The notes: generated by a model not told the origin, from the sequence alone. Numbered from the stretch's first letter, positions 10,358-22,418 are shown. The stretch: DNA of 64,000 nt from Lentinus brumalis (GCA_001792895.1 MARA01000002.1:1302001-1366000), one strand, 5' to 3'. Numbers and translations: made by a program.

Positions 10358-13300
10358 TTATGACTCCGACTTGACGGAATCGGACTCGTTCTCCGGATCG
10401 CTGCTCGCAGATGGCGGCGTACCAGACCCGCTGATGCCGAGATCTTGTGGTGTGAACGCGGGCACGTCGAAACTGTTCGGGCCGTAGTCGGAGAACGACA
10501 GGCCAGAGGTGTGTACGTGGAGGGCGTCGTCGTGTGATGACGGGCCATCGAGGTAGCTGAGGGAGCTGAAGGCGTCGGCACCAAAGGTCGTGGCCGAGGG
10601 GTCGAGTGTGCCGGTGCCGAAGGTATCTGCCTGCAACGCAGCGAGCATGCTGGATGTCGTCGGCGTGTGGGCCATGGAAGGCGTGGGCCGAACGTCCAGG
10701 GTCGTGTTGGAAAAGCTCTCCTGTCCCGGCATGGGGGACAGTGAGAAGAACTGCTGCTGCATGACAGGCTCGACGGACGCGGCGACCGAGTTTGTGGACA
10801 ACGCGACATTGCGGAGGACGTTGAGCGCGATCCAGTCACTGTGGTTCGCGGGACAGCCGTGAGTAGGGATCGACACATGGTTACAGTGATCGACTCACTC
10901 CAAGAACAGCTTGAGGATCTGGAAAGCACCGAACGCGGGATCGCTACGAATAGTCTGAATGCCAATCAAGCATCAGCATGCCGCACAACGAGCAGTGTCG
11001 TGCAGATATGCTCACCAGATCTCGCATGACTTGACTTGTCACATAGCCCCAACGGATCAGTACACTACGCGAGCTCATCGTCGTCCGGTCCTCAACACCA
11101 CCACCGCGACCACCCATCAGACGCTCACAGCATTTGTCTGCCCAAGCCATGACGTCGCGAACGGGGTCCTGACTCTTGCCCAAGCCTTCGAGTACCTGGA
11201 CGAACTCGCCCTCGAGCAGCTGAACGAGATCCTCGTGCCTGCAGTTGCATACCAACGCAGATTGGTTCCGCACAGACTCAAAATCGATCTTCTGCCATGA
11301 CCTCCGCATCTCGAGGAGCTGCTTTTGATTGGTCAAGACTGTGTTCAGCGCCTGCGTGACCTGGTAGATGTCCAGGAAGCGCACTGCGGCGATAAAGCTC
11401 GGTCACCTCTTCTCAAACACCATCATAAAACTGTCACTCACAAACAAGATGACCGAACCGCGCGCCCAACTCGACCTTGGGCTCGACAAACGTGTTCCCG
11501 TACGAGTCGAGAGCCACAAGGAGTATCTTCTCCATCTTGTCGGCTAGTTGGCGAAGGCCCGCCAACGACGCGGGGGAGATGGGCGAGAGCATCTGTGACC
11601 GGAGCAGCTCGAGAATTTCCTGCGGTTATCGTCAGCTTTTTACTCCGCCGCCCGAGCCGTCAGAAAAACGTACATCATACACAATCGCATCTGCCCTTGC
11701 CATCAGACCGGCCACCGCCGGTGCATGAACGACTTCTCGATGGGCTCCGGTCAAACTCGACCAGAAAGACCGGAGATGCATCTCGAACTGGTCGAACCTG
11801 AATGCGCGCACACTCTCCAACAGCGCATCCAGATGGTCCTGGAACCACGTCCACACCTCGCGCGCGGCGATGCTCTGCGGAGTGGTCGAGTTCGCGCCAA
11901 CCGCTTCATCAATGGACGGGAAGCTCGGCAGATGACGAACGGAAGGATTGGTGTTTCCGCTCATCATAGCTACCGATGGCGGCACGCTCCCCGAAGGGGA
12001 TGGCTGCGAGGGGACCGGAAGACCTTCCTGTCCTGTGTGCCTCCGTATGGGCGCTTGCACGGGGAAGGTGCTCGCGGGCCGCTGAGTGGCCTGGGCTTGC
12101 GAGAGCAGAGTCACAGCGGTGGGAGTCTTCTCATCCGCGAGGAACGCAGGGGCCTTCCCGCCGCTGGACAAATTCAGCGAGTTCCGCTTCGAGGCGTTTC
12201 CGGACCCAGGGCCCTCCGACTCGTCCTCCTCATCCTCGTCGGAGCCACCGCGGTTCATGCCGTCGCCCTGCTCACTTGACATACGAGCAGCGTTTACGGC
12301 TTGCTGCGCCGCACTGTTGTTCGACTTGCGGATGTAATCCTGAAGGAACTCTGCCTCTGCGGACGTCGCAGGACGGATGCCGCAATCTGTCAAGGCAGAG
12401 CACAGTGGCGTCAATCAAGCGCCGACAGAATCATGATCGAAGTACAAGGGCAGGACGTACAATGATATTTGCTGTTCCCTCGGACCCCCAGACGTCTCGT
12501 TTTGATAGTGGGGAAACATAGCCGTATTGCCTTCCCTAGGGTGGCGGTATTGATGTGTGGAATGCCATACTGATCGCAGACGCGGCGGTAGGAGAAGTAG
12601 AGGCCTTGACGAGGGACATTCCCGTCGGGATACGGCGAGTAGTTCGCTGTCAACCTGCACGACAGAGAAGAGAATAGAAGAGGCGAGGGGAGGTGGCGAC
12701 AGTGACGGAAACATGACACGAACAGATAGGGGACAGAACGGGTATTGAACGGCTCTGTACATCATGCGATGGGAGGGAGAGGGACGTACCATGCCTGTAC
12801 AAAAATCTGTTTCGCCCTGTCTGACGCACTCGTCGTCGTGGCAGCCCGCACGTTTGCGGCCAGCTTCTCCAACGCATGATCGGGGGAGAGGGTCATCCTG
12901 CCGTACGGCGCGTGGACATGCATTGCCTCCGCGGGGTTGGGCATCATTGCCTGCGGCGGGCCCGCGAACATGGTATGGTACTCGCCGGTGGTGGCGAGGT
13001 ACATGGAGATGTCCTCGGTCTCGCTGGAGGAGGAGTGGACGCTCTCGGTGTCACGGGGGTAGGGAGAGGCCGAGACGCGGGCGCGGATGTGAGTCTGACG
13101 CAAGTGGCCCTTGAGTGCGGGGTTGGTGATGTTGTGATTAGGAGGTGAGTCCGCGGGCGTTGCGAGATCGAGGGAGTAGGCGGAGGAGAGGGACGCGTCG
13201 GAGGTGTTGCGAACGTGGTCGAAGGAGCTGGTGGTATGGAAAGAAGCGCGATAGAGGTCTTCGGCGGAGGGTGGGAGACCGGCCGCTGCGCGCAGAACGC

Positions 13301-13445
13301 CGCCACCCTGGGAAGACTGAGGACGAGAGTTGGGGGAGTGCGAGGAGGAGGAGGAGACAGAGTTGGAACGCGAGTGCAGGTGTGCGTTCGGGAGGAAGTC
13401 GAAAGGAACGTTGGCGGTCATCATCTGAAGGTTCACGGCCGCCAT
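10358..13445 (-). CDS. RFX-family winged-helix transcription factor
   Basis: Nuclear regulator with the RFX DNA-binding domain at about residues 212-288. Diagnostic strings are VPRQGLYFSYRRVCDQYGI, ATLGKAIRLCFPTIKTRRLG and VRGNSKYHYCGIRP. In fungi the family (Crt1/RFX1, DAF-19 relatives) represses DNA-damage-inducible genes through X-boxes. Seven exons: 13445-12790, 12654-12461, 12386-11674, 11619-11442, 11383-11016, 10954-10899 and 10838-10358, giving 881 aa. The winged helix is cut by introns at QAW|LTANY (135 nt) and at KYH|YCG (74 nt). An acidic Ser-rich stretch (GGSDEDEEDESEG) follows, then a helical region with FLDIYQVTQALNTVL matching the conserved C-terminal extension. The last exon is Ser/Asp-rich and may be an activation or interaction tail. 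The domain assignment is secure; targets are unknown. Confidence 0.92.
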
Positions 13446-13993
13446 GCGATAAGTAGATATAGATACTGGGGAGGGTAAGGACTGTGGTGTGGCGAAAAGT
13501 CAGATCCTGAAGCGGCCCAGCCGTGCGCGAACGAAGGAGGAGACAAGGAGAGCAGCAGATGAAGACAGCGAGGGTGAGAGTAAAAAGGAGAAGACACAGA
13601 GAGGCAGAGGTAGATGATGGGTGATCCTATCTGTGGCCTGCCGCCGGGATGCAAGGTACAGCACAGCGAAGTGGACGCGAGCGAGACCCCCGAGTACCGA
13701 GTCCTCCCAGCGATGTAAATACAAAATAGAAATCCGCGTTGGGCCCGACGGACAACGGAAGGAGTGGAAAGTTCAGATGGCAGGAATCCAGCGGATGCAC
13801 AACGTCGTCGGTGGTCAAGGCAACTCGCCCCACGCCCAAGCACACGCGACCCAGCGCCCGGCCGGCGCCCTCCAGGGCCTCCTCCGCACGGCACCCTTCC
13901 CACAGCCCACATCTCTCTGATCCGCCGCAGGAACAGACTAATCATACACCCAGCCATCTGTGTCGCCAGACGGCGACATACAAAACATGTTTC
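13446..13993. other. Intergenic: RFX gene upstream region, PPN1 3' flank
   Basis: Promoter side of the RFX gene and 3' flank of PPN1. I looked for a symmetrical X-box (GTNRCC-N-RGYAAC) that could indicate autoregulation and found only a GGCAAC half-site near 13818. Confidence 0.4.
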
Positions 13994-16644
13994 CTACGCC
14001 TCCCCGCCCCCCATGTACATGAACTCCTTGAACCGCTGCCGCAGCGTCTTCCCCTTCTTCCGCCCCAGTCGCCGTGCCAGGCGTGTCCACGACGGGATCG
14101 TGAGGTCCGCCAGCCCGTACGGCGCGTACTTCTTCGACTTCGTCACCGTGCTGTTCCGCAGCGACCGAGGCAGGTGCCGCTTCGGGATCGGGTACGCGAA
14201 TTTGCGGGCCAGAGTCGCGTTCTCGGCCTCCTCCGCCTCAGCATGTGGGTGCAGTGCGTGCACCGGGAACGTCAGATATTCCAGCTTAAACTTCGGGCTG
14301 TCCTCCTCCGTCGCGCCGTCCAAGCCCGGCAAATAATACTGCAAAGCCAATGTATCAAACCGCACGGCGGTCAAGAACTGCGCTCCTGATGCGCCGCAGA
14401 TCGAGGTTCAAACTCACCTGCGCGAAGCCAAGCGGTGTCCACAACGCGTTCGTCCTGGATGGCGACTTCGGATTCGAATGCCACGGCTGTGTGAGCTGAC
14501 AGCGCCAGGTGTTCTGGTATTCTGGATCATGGCAGAGTGGTCCTGCGATGTCCCTCATGGAACGAGTCGCGGGCCCTGGTTGCTCGTCCTCGCCGAGTTG
14601 CCCAGGCTCGTAGAGTTCTCCCGTGGTGTTGTACGCGAAGATTCGGAAGGAAGGCAGGTAAGTCGGGACGAGCGAAGGCGCAACGTTGACGACTCCGTAG
14701 TTGTCATGGTCAAGGTTCTCAGCCTTCGGGACGTCGCCGAACTCCTGGAGCAAGAGTCTGTAGAGCTCCTTCTTGTTGTGCTTGAGTACGGTAGCCTCGT
14801 TGCCGGATGTCAGTGAGGCGTTGTGACGCCGCGAAAGTGCCTGGGCGTCCAGAAGGAAGAACTGAATGGCATCGTAAATGGACGATCCTCAAGAAGCGGC
14901 CGCGTCGCACTTACATGGTCCATGTTCATATGCTATGTTCGGCACCGATGGCCATATGAGTGCATGTCAGAGGAAGAGCCATGACAAAACTCACACCGTA
15001 GACGTGCCCCAGAATTGTATCCTGGTACCGGAGGGAGAGTTCTACATATCGAACGTGCTGTTCGAACGTCAGTTACGTTGTCGTCATCCCGTGAATTCAA
15101 GAGAGAGGGACTAACGCATTCCGGGAAGTAGTTTCGCGAGGATGGAGGGACATGTCCCGACAGCCAGACCTACGGATGCAGTCAATTATGATTCAGCCAA
15201 TCGGACGTTGTTCCGATCCCGGACCTGCATCTTCCTGTCACGGAACAAACGCAGCTGCACTTCCAGCCAGTCGAGTTCGAGGTTCCCGGGGTCTTGAGGA
15301 TCGGAGTGCTCACAGCCTCCCACAGCTGCTCAGTTGCCATGGAGATAAGTCAAAATCCAGTCAATGACATAGGAGTGTGGGGAAATCGTACCTGTGTTTG
15401 AATCGTAGAAGTACATGGTGTTCAAGCTAATGACAGCCACAGAGTTCGGAATAACCTCCACCGAGAAATAGCCCCCACGCTGGAACACCTGATATGCGGG
15501 AAATGGCACGAACGACCGCCATATGCTAGGTGGCGTTGAGAAGCGCAGTTCAGTAGCAAGCGAGCCGAACGGCACTCACGAAGAGAACTCGGATGTAATG
15601 CTGTTGGGACCTGGTAGACGAGCGTTAAGTCTGGGTACGAAGCTTCACAAACACCCCATACCAGTGTCCTACTCACCTGGCATCATGATGTTCTAGCGCA
15701 GAACTCAAACTCAGCATTCTCTGCTTCACCAATATATCAAACCTACATGTGCTATGGGGGCAGTAGATCACAGTCAGCACCAGCCAGCCACGCAGGACGA
15801 ATGCGACCTACGCCAGACATCATTATTGCCTGTGGGAGCCCGCGGCGAAACGCGTTGAGCGCAAAATGGAGAGAACTTCTGTGCAGAAGGCGAACGCACC
15901 AATGCTTGGCACCACGGGAATGCCTCTCCGTACAAAGACTTCTTCCATACGCTTCGCCATGGCTCGGTTGAGCGCATATATCTCCGCCGTCGTCCGTGGT
16001 CGTCTGCGGTCGTTGTCATGTCTGACAAACTGTCCTGTCCATCGGTCCAGCCAGACTATTGAGGTTAAGTCTACCTTACCTCGCACTATCGCCAGTCCCT
16101 ACGCAACGTGCGACGGATGAGCATCGAAGCACCGCCATACGAGCAAAGAGGATGATTACATATCACGAAGTCTATGTCGTCCACCCATTCTCGCTCCAAA
16201 TATTCAAAGGTGTAATTCGTCAAAGAATACGGCGAGTCGCAGTCGCTATGGCGGATGAACATGTCTCTTCCTAGTTTCCCGAATGGACTCGCTTGACACA
16301 TACCTGTACGAGAGTCCATAGAAACCCGCGGCCGCTTTGCCCTCCTTGGGCTTGCCCCGGTGACATGCCTTCTTCGCCGACGAACCAACGCGATAGTGGG
16401 GGTCGGGGTGCATGTCTGTGATATGGAGAAACCGCCCTTGGAGTTTCCGTCGAGGTTCTACCACCCGCACGCGTGCGAACCACAGTCAGACGACATGCGC
16501 ACACGACCGACGTCAATCGCGCCACCTACTCGTAAGATCATCGATGCCTCCCTGCGGTATCACCAAGGGAGCTTGTGCGGGGATGCCGAGAACTCCGCAG
16601 ACAAGACTGAGCAAGACAAGCTGTAGGATCCTGAGCTGTAGCAT
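13994..16644 (-). CDS. PPN1: Vacuolar endopolyphosphatase (calcineurin-like phosphoesterase)
   Basis: Cleaves long inorganic polyphosphate chains, mainly in the vacuole. The metal site of the calcineurin-like fold is complete: ITDMHPDPHY, WTGDSARHDND, GNNDVWPHN, GHVPPS and GHVYGHMNMDHF. The N-terminus MLQLRILQLVLLSLVCGVLG is a signal sequence or single anchor. Sixteen exons give 563 aa: 16644-16530, 16457-16304, 16245-16160, 16098-16080, 16021-15900, 15829-15812, 15751-15747, 15692-15677, 15610-15580, 15525-15392, 15292-15225, 15169-15116, 15057-14995, 14932-14915, 14861-14418 and 14338-13994. Six of these are 5-31 nt long and encode parts of the catalytic motifs, so automated models will probably miss the active site. 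The splice sites were chosen to keep frame and family motifs; each uses GT-AG. The C-terminal region (YLPGLDGATEEDSP to FKEFMYMGGGEA) follows the family pattern. Confidence 0.93.
15580..15829 (-). other. Run of four consecutive PPN1 micro-exons (18, 5, 16, 31 nt)
   Basis: 15829-15812, 15751-15747, 15692-15677 and 15610-15580 are separated by introns of 60, 54 and 66 nt. Together they spell GNNDVW, PH, NIMMP and GPNSITSEFSS, a block almost invariant in the family. The 5-nt exon CACAT lies between CCCCCATAG and GTAGGT. Confidence 0.85.
16080..16098 (-). other. 19-nt PPN1 micro-exon carrying the GD metal motif
   Basis: Bounded by GCGTAG and GTAAGG, it encodes WTGDSAR between DFVI and HDND. Skipping it gives an in-frame but motif-less reading through WTGQFVRHD, which is a trap for gene prediction. 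Confidence 0.85.
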
Positions 16645-17093
16645 AGCGGTGAGATGGAGAAGAGATTATCCCGAGCTCTAGAGGTGAGGGGCCTGTTAAG
16701 GTACGTCTAGTTGTAGAGAGACATGGCAGGAGTCGATAGATGGAAGGCAAAGAGGCGTCTGACAGTCGCACGTTCGTGGTTTTGCCAGAGTCCCCGTCCT
16801 CGGCGCCTTCTCGGGGTGCGTCATAAATGTTCGAAGACGCGACCACGTGGCGCTCAGACGCGTCCTAGTCCGACCGCGATCGCGTTCACGCAGCAGCTAG
16901 TTCGCAGAACTTAACGATAGCATTCACAGACGTACGGTGGTATAGGTACAGGTATGTATTACACAGTTCAACGGAGAATACTTTACTCGGGTGCGGCTCG
17001 ACAGTGCAGGTAGTGGTACAGATGCATGGGACAGCGGATGGACAGACAGATAGACAACGACGACAAACTCGGAGAAACCGGACGAAGGTTCCT
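16645..17093. other. Intergenic: PPN1 upstream region
   Basis: Upstream region of PPN1 and 3' flank of the next minus-strand gene. No other feature is recognised. Confidence 0.45.
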
Positions 17094-17712
17094 CTACTTG
17101 ATCCTGATTGAACGCGCCGCTGTCGACGACCCAAAGCGAGTCGCGCGCGACTCGTGGTGTGTGCGGTGGAGGTCGAGCAGAGTCGCGGCGTTGTCGTTCT
17201 CGTTCAACACCTTCGTGATTGATGATTCGACGAGGTGGCACATCTGATGAGATGCTGGTGAGCCGACGCCAAGAGACCATCCGGGGATAATGAGCCACTC
17301 ACCCTACTATAGCCACCCCGTTCGAGCTGCGAACGCGACTTGGCGATGGTGTTGTGGATCGTGTCGTACGCATACCTCCGCCTATAATGCGGTCAACAAT
17401 CGCACAGGACAAGGATCGTGCGCATATACTCACAGAACGCTCTCCAGCTCCGCGCGTGTTCGTGGTACGAGATAGAGGTCCGCGCCATTCAGGTATCTCT
17501 TGAACGCCTCATACGTGGCGCAGCCTGACGTCAATGTCTCGTCCAGGGATGGGTGGTCTTGATCCCATGTGAAGTAGTTCTCGCTGGATGGGGAAGGAGA
17601 ATGTCAGTACGGCAGCAAGAACGCCACAGACGCGCCGGAGCGCGGAAGAAACGTACGTGAGATGGTTGTGGGCCAATGCCTCGGGGCTCTGGGGTGCAAG
17701 GAAGCGATCCAT
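17094..17712 (-). CDS. Small hypothetical protein (144 aa)
   Basis: Not a family I recognise. Exons 17712-17657, 17583-17434, 17381-17303 and 17243-17094 (introns 73, 52 and 59 nt) join without a frame problem. The product begins MDRFLAPQSPEALAHNHLT, has an acidic aromatic stretch ENYFTWDQDHPSLDE, a helical RRYAYDTIHNTIAKSRSQLE segment, and ends basic (RATRFGSSTAARSIRIK). There is no signal peptide, membrane span or repeat. The ATG is the first in frame and lies beside a large upstream region shared with acetoacetyl-CoA synthetase. Coherent splicing and composition argue that it is real; the last exon's acceptor (ATCAG at 17244) was chosen over a nearer AG because only it keeps the frame. Confidence 0.6.
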
Positions 17713-18707
17713 GGAGATGGACGTGTGCGAGGAGGGTGTGGTGGTTGCTGGAAGCGATGTGGAGGTGGGTGGTTTGGGCGCAGCGAGGATGGGCAGCCGA
17801 GTCTTTATAGGACGGCGGCAGAAGCGTGGGTCGGATAAGGATGGGTTATGTCACAGATGGGAGCGGGCTGGAGGGATGCTGGGTCGGCGTGGACGGGGGC
17901 GGTGAGCACTGCAGCGGACAAACGTGAACGGAGGCTTGAGAGCAAAAAGTGTGCAGCACAAGAGTCATCTCAGCCACACTTCATATAAGCCCTTGGCGCT
18001 CAGCGCTTCGCACGTTCGTCCCACCGCGATAATCCGCTTACTGTGACTGTGCGACTCATCTCACTCGGCCGATCTCCTCATTCCGGTCTCTCTCCCTCCC
18101 GTACTGTGGTTCGAGCACTCAGACCGACGATCTGTGTCTGTTTCACGTCTATTGAACTCTGTTGTATGCAAATCCTGCAGGTCTCTCGTGCGGTTTGGGC
18201 TGAGGTGGCCTTATCTGAAGTGCAGATGGTACGAGATGAGAGCGCCCGATCGCACATGCAGCGCGGCGGTGATTGGCTGCGGGGCTATCGGCCATTGGCG
18301 CGCGGAGCTCGGAGAAGGCCGGCTGCGAGCGAGTGGGGAAGTCGACAAGGCCGCGTTCGGTGTTCGTTGCTTCTGCTTCGACTCTCGCGTAAGGCAAACC
18401 AACAGCCATCGAAACGCACCAAGGCTTGGCCCATTCGACGTTGCTGCTCTTGGTGTCCGCCGTCTGCGCTGCGGAGCTTGGCGGCCATAGCACTCACCGC
18501 CGTCCCACACCTCGCGTCCTGTCTCAGCCCAATCCCCATATCCACGCAACTCCAAGTCCTCGGCTACAGCACGCGGCTTCTCGCCGTACTACCGCCTGCG
18601 ACATTTGTCTTTCCAAGTTTCCTACCCCAGATTCCTGCCTTCACGTCTGGGAGAATACATCCACCTGACTCGCTGGTCGGAAACACATCCGTAGCGTGCA
18701 CAACAAC
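17713..18707. other. Divergent upstream region, orphan / AACS
   Basis: About 1 kb between two divergent genes. It has a TATATAA-like ATATAAG at 17985 and pyrimidine-rich leader-like sequence near 18030-18110. Frames on both strands (18043-18771, 18149-18493) lack motifs and I do not call them. Confidence 0.4.
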
Positions 18708-21700
18708 ATGGCTCTCTGGACACCCACAAACCCTGATGCAACACGTACATTCAAGTTCCTCAACCGCATAAACGCCGAGTATTCTCTCAGCCTGTCCAAC
18801 TACTTCGACCTGTACAAATGGTCGACAGCCCACATCGACAAGTTCTGGAGTGCTGTCTGGGACGAGACGGACATCATCGGTTTCAAGGGGGACCATGTCG
18901 TCAACACTGATGCTTCGCCGCCTGAGAATCCGCCGTGGTTCACGCAGGCACAGGTCAACTACGCTGAGAATATGCTCCGATGCCGCTCTCCGGAGAAGAC
19001 CGCCCTCGTCCAAGCCAGTATGTTCTCGCTTCCGCTATCACACACGTTCGTCCGTGCTGCGTCATGACATCCCCGGTGACTCAGTCGAACCTGAACCAAA
19101 CCATCCCGAGCCCGGCCTCCGACGCGTCAGCTACGCAGAACTCTATGCCCTCGTCGCGGACTTGGTCTCTGCCTTCCTCGCGCGCGGACTCAAGCCGGGT
19201 GACCGTATCGCGTCATACTCGTCCAATTGCATAGTACGTGCTTTTTTCGCCCTATGTATATAACTTCGCGGCTGCACCTCCGAGTGTGTGCGGACGTGCT
19301 ATATTCAGCGCACCCAGGGACGTGATCTATGAGCGAGCTCGGGCTGGCTCGCCTGAGGGAGACCCACTTGCGTTGTTCGGACAGTTTCATCGTATGGATG
19401 AAGCGCGTGCATCGCTCGCATAGAGCAGCGACCGAGGCCACTGCGCCTCATCCCCATGCACTTCACCGGTATCCGACACCGGCGTTACAACGCTCTGGAC
19501 TCACCCGACTGGGCCATTAGCGGTTGCGAGGCGTATACACTCGATCCGTTTCACAAGTATGCCACTGCCAGACCACTCTCGGGCGTGCTGGAGATTAATG
19601 CACATGTTGTCATGCACCGCTTGAAGCAGCTGGAGCACGTCTAGGCACACATCTCGAACTCAAACGACATTGTATCTGTCTGCAGCCGAAGTACGCACGT
19701 AGTGTTGATGGCACTTCCCCATACTTTCGCGTCCTCCACATGTGCATGGTGCGATTACTTATCCAGGAGAGTCGCCTGTGAACTGAGTTCGTAGGCTTCA
19801 AACTTTACCGAACTCTGAGTCCTGGAAGCCATAAGTGACACCTTGCTGACGATCGTCATCCACAGGAGAACGTCGCGGCTTGTCTCGCTTGTGCAGCTAT
19901 AGGTTAGCACCAGGTCATTTCGGATCTCTTCTGGGACCTTGTTGATGAATGGTGACCCTGCCAAGGATGCATCTGGGTCAGCGCCGCAGCGGACTTTGGG
20001 CCAGAGGGAGTATTCGAACGGTCAGTTCAGGGAGTGGACCCGATGTGGTCGTACTCATCGTCAGGCACAGGTTGGAACAAGTGCAGCCGAAGCTCATCAT
20101 CTCAGTGGACGCTGTTGTGTAAGCTCCATGGGCCACCCCGGTGGTCTGTCTGCTGACTGGGTTCTCCAGCTACAACGCCAAGGTTCATCCACACCTTCCA
20201 AAGCTCCGCGCGCTGCTGGCGGGACTGGCTGAGAAGGCCGATCTGCACCCCGAAGTCATCGTCGTGCGCCATCCATTCGGCGTCACTGAACGTAGCCAGT
20301 GGGATGCGGCTTGGAAGGACTGGGACGACGTCGTAGCCGAAGGCCGGGAGAAGAAACTGGGGCGTACGCCCGACGGCGAAATCGAGTGGAAGCGCCTCGA
20401 CTTCAACTGGCCGCTCTGGATACTGTTCAGCTCGGGGACCACAGGTGCGTCGCGTGCTCTATTTCTGGGATCGCGTTCATCCTCCCGCATACCGAACGTA
20501 CGTGTGAAGGTCGCCCCAAGTAAGCTCGGTCGAACACCCAAAATGGACGACGGCTCACACTATAACGTATCCGCAGGCCAATCGTCCACCGGGCTGGTGG
20601 AATGCTTATCCAGTCGAAGAAGGAGTTCGTAATCTGCGCGGATCTTCAGCCCCATGATGTGTTCTTCTACTACACCACGACGTTAGCGAACTCTACACTC
20701 TGGATCCAGGAAAGCAGCTGACATGTCCGTCTGATCAGGGGCTGGATGATGTGGAACTTCCTGGTAAGCGGGCTAAGCGTAGGGTGCACCCTGGTGCTCT
20801 ACGATGGAAGCCCACTGTACGACCCTGCGCATTTGTGGCGCCTCACTGACGACCTGGGCATAACGATCTTCGGAACCAGCGCGAAGTATATCGATCAGCT
20901 TGCGGTAGGTCTTCAACCGATCCCATGCGTTCGCAGCACACCCCGAACCCTAACGGCGTGATCCTTTCACACTCGACGCTCACTCGACTGCGTGGCTTCG
21001 CACACTTCACACAGAAAGTCTACAAGCCTGCCGAGCACCACAAACTGTCGACGCTGCGGCATATATACTCCACAGGGTCCCCGCTCGCGCCCCACCTCTT
21101 TGACTTCGTCTACGAGCACATCAGCCCCAATGTCCTCCTGGGCTCGATTACCGGTAAGTTCTCTCTCCCCTTCTGAGTACTACTTTCGGGAACTGCGGAT
21201 CGCTCATCACTGGCTCTCGCAGGTGGGACGGACATCTGCTCGCTCTTCGCGGGAATGTGCAGCGCGCTTCCCGTGTTCCGCGGGGAAATCCAGTGTCGGC
21301 TCCTCGGTATGGCCGTCGAAGCCTTCACACCTACAGGCACCGTCGCTGGGCCAGACGAAGCGGGGGAACTTGTGTGTCTGAAGCCGTTCCCTTGCATGCC
21401 GGCAGGCTTCTGGCCGCTTCCGGGATATGGCACCCCAGATGCTGTCGAGTCTGCGCAGAAGCGGTACCAAGACGCGTACTTCTCCGAGTTCCAGGGCGTT
21501 TGGTGTAAGTCCGGCCTGCTTCTCGTAGCGCTATGGAGATCACTGACTGACGGCAAACGTTTCTGTTCTGCATGTTGGCGTGTTCGTGCACGGTGGTGGC
21601 GATTATCTGCAGTCCATGGCGACCATGTCATGATCACGCGCTCTCGGGCAGGCAATGGCGGAGGTCTGGTCATGCTCGGGAGGAGCGATGGCGTCTTGTG

Positions 21701-22418
21701 CGTATTCTGGATATGTCCACTCTTCTTTGCCGCCGTTGCGCGGCTGTCCACCTCAATATCGCTCACGGAACTTGCCCTAGGAACCCTGGAGGCGTGCGCT
21801 TCGGGTCAGCTGAGATCTACGACGTGATAGAACACTGCTTCGCGCCTGGCACCACACACGCGGCGCACACCATCGTCGACTGCGTCGCGGTCGGGCAGAG
21901 CATCGCTGGTGGGACCGACGAGCGCGTGATCCTCTTTGTCAAGCTGCTGGAGGGCCAGGTGCTTACGGAGGAGCTGGAGAAAAGGATCAGGACGGAGGTG
22001 CGTGCGCGTCGCAGCGCCCGCCACGTCCCCGCTCGGGTAAGTTCAATAGCCCGCGGAGCCCCTCCCGTGCTCGTGCGACGCGCGGCTCGTTCTCGCCCCG
22101 TCGCCGAGAGCTGGCGGAGACCTTGGAACGTTGCGTGCTCATGTTCGGTTTGTTTGGCGGCTGTGCACAGATCATACAGGTCGAGGATATCCCGTACACC
22201 GTGAACATGAAGCGCGTGGAGGTGCCCGTGAAAAAGGTGAGTGCGTGTCTGGATGTCTGGATGGCCAGCTCGGGCGGCGGATAACGTGGGAGCTGAGCGG
22301 AGTACGGCAGATCATCAACGGTGCACCGGTGAGCAGCGTCAACCCGGCAACCCTGCGAAACCCGGAATGCCTGGAGGCATATGCGAAGATTGGGGCGTCG
22401 CTGCGGACGGAAGCATGA
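18708..22418 (+). CDS. AACS: Acetoacetyl-CoA synthetase (acetoacetate-CoA ligase)
   Basis: Adenylate-forming enzyme that activates acetoacetate to acetoacetyl-CoA, feeding it into acyl-CoA and sterol metabolism. Fifteen exons give 696 aa: 18708-19017, 19085-19233, 19866-19902, 19966-20020, 20071-20118, 20170-20444, 20510-20519, 20577-20681, 20739-20904, 21015-21153, 21223-21504, 21613-21697, 21781-22036, 22171-22236 and 22311-22418. Family landmarks in order: PPWFTQAQVNYAENMLR, GAIW-type GCIWVSAAADFGPEG, the AMP-binding loop SSGTTGRPKPIVHRAGG (about 286), WMMWNFLVSGL, LYDGSPL, STGSPLAPHLFDFVY, GSITGGTDICSLFAG, GEIQCRLLGMAVEAF, HGDHVMITRSRAGNGGG, NPGGVRFGSAEIYDV and EDIPYTVNMKRVEVPVKK with the catalytic Lys region. 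The length matches the family. Two oddities are a 632-nt second intron and a 10-nt exon encoding the RPK of the P-loop. Confidence 0.95.
19234..19865 (+). other. 632-nt intron in AACS
   Basis: GTACGTGC...CATCCACAG joins SNCI to ENVAACLA with no residues missing relative to homologues. The other 13 introns of the gene are 50-134 nt. No coding motif or obvious terminal repeat is seen inside. Confidence 0.8.
20510..20519 (+). other. 10-nt micro-exon in the AACS ATP-binding loop
   Basis: GTCGCCCCAA is flanked by GTGAAG and GTAAGC. It supplies the end of Gly, then Arg-Pro and the start of Lys in SGTTGRPKP. Skipping it breaks the frame. Confidence 0.85.

Noticed and set aside
16022..16160. Loss of the GD metal-binding motif in PPN1 (reading WTGQFVRHD)
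   Set aside because: This came from a splice choice that ended intron 3 at 16056. A 19-nt micro-exon (16080-16098) with proper splice sites restores WTGDSARHDND, so the active site is intact.
16246..16303. Very short 33-37 nt intron in PPN1
   Set aside because: A 58-nt alternative ending CCATAG gives the conserved YSDCDSP junction and fits normal intron length.
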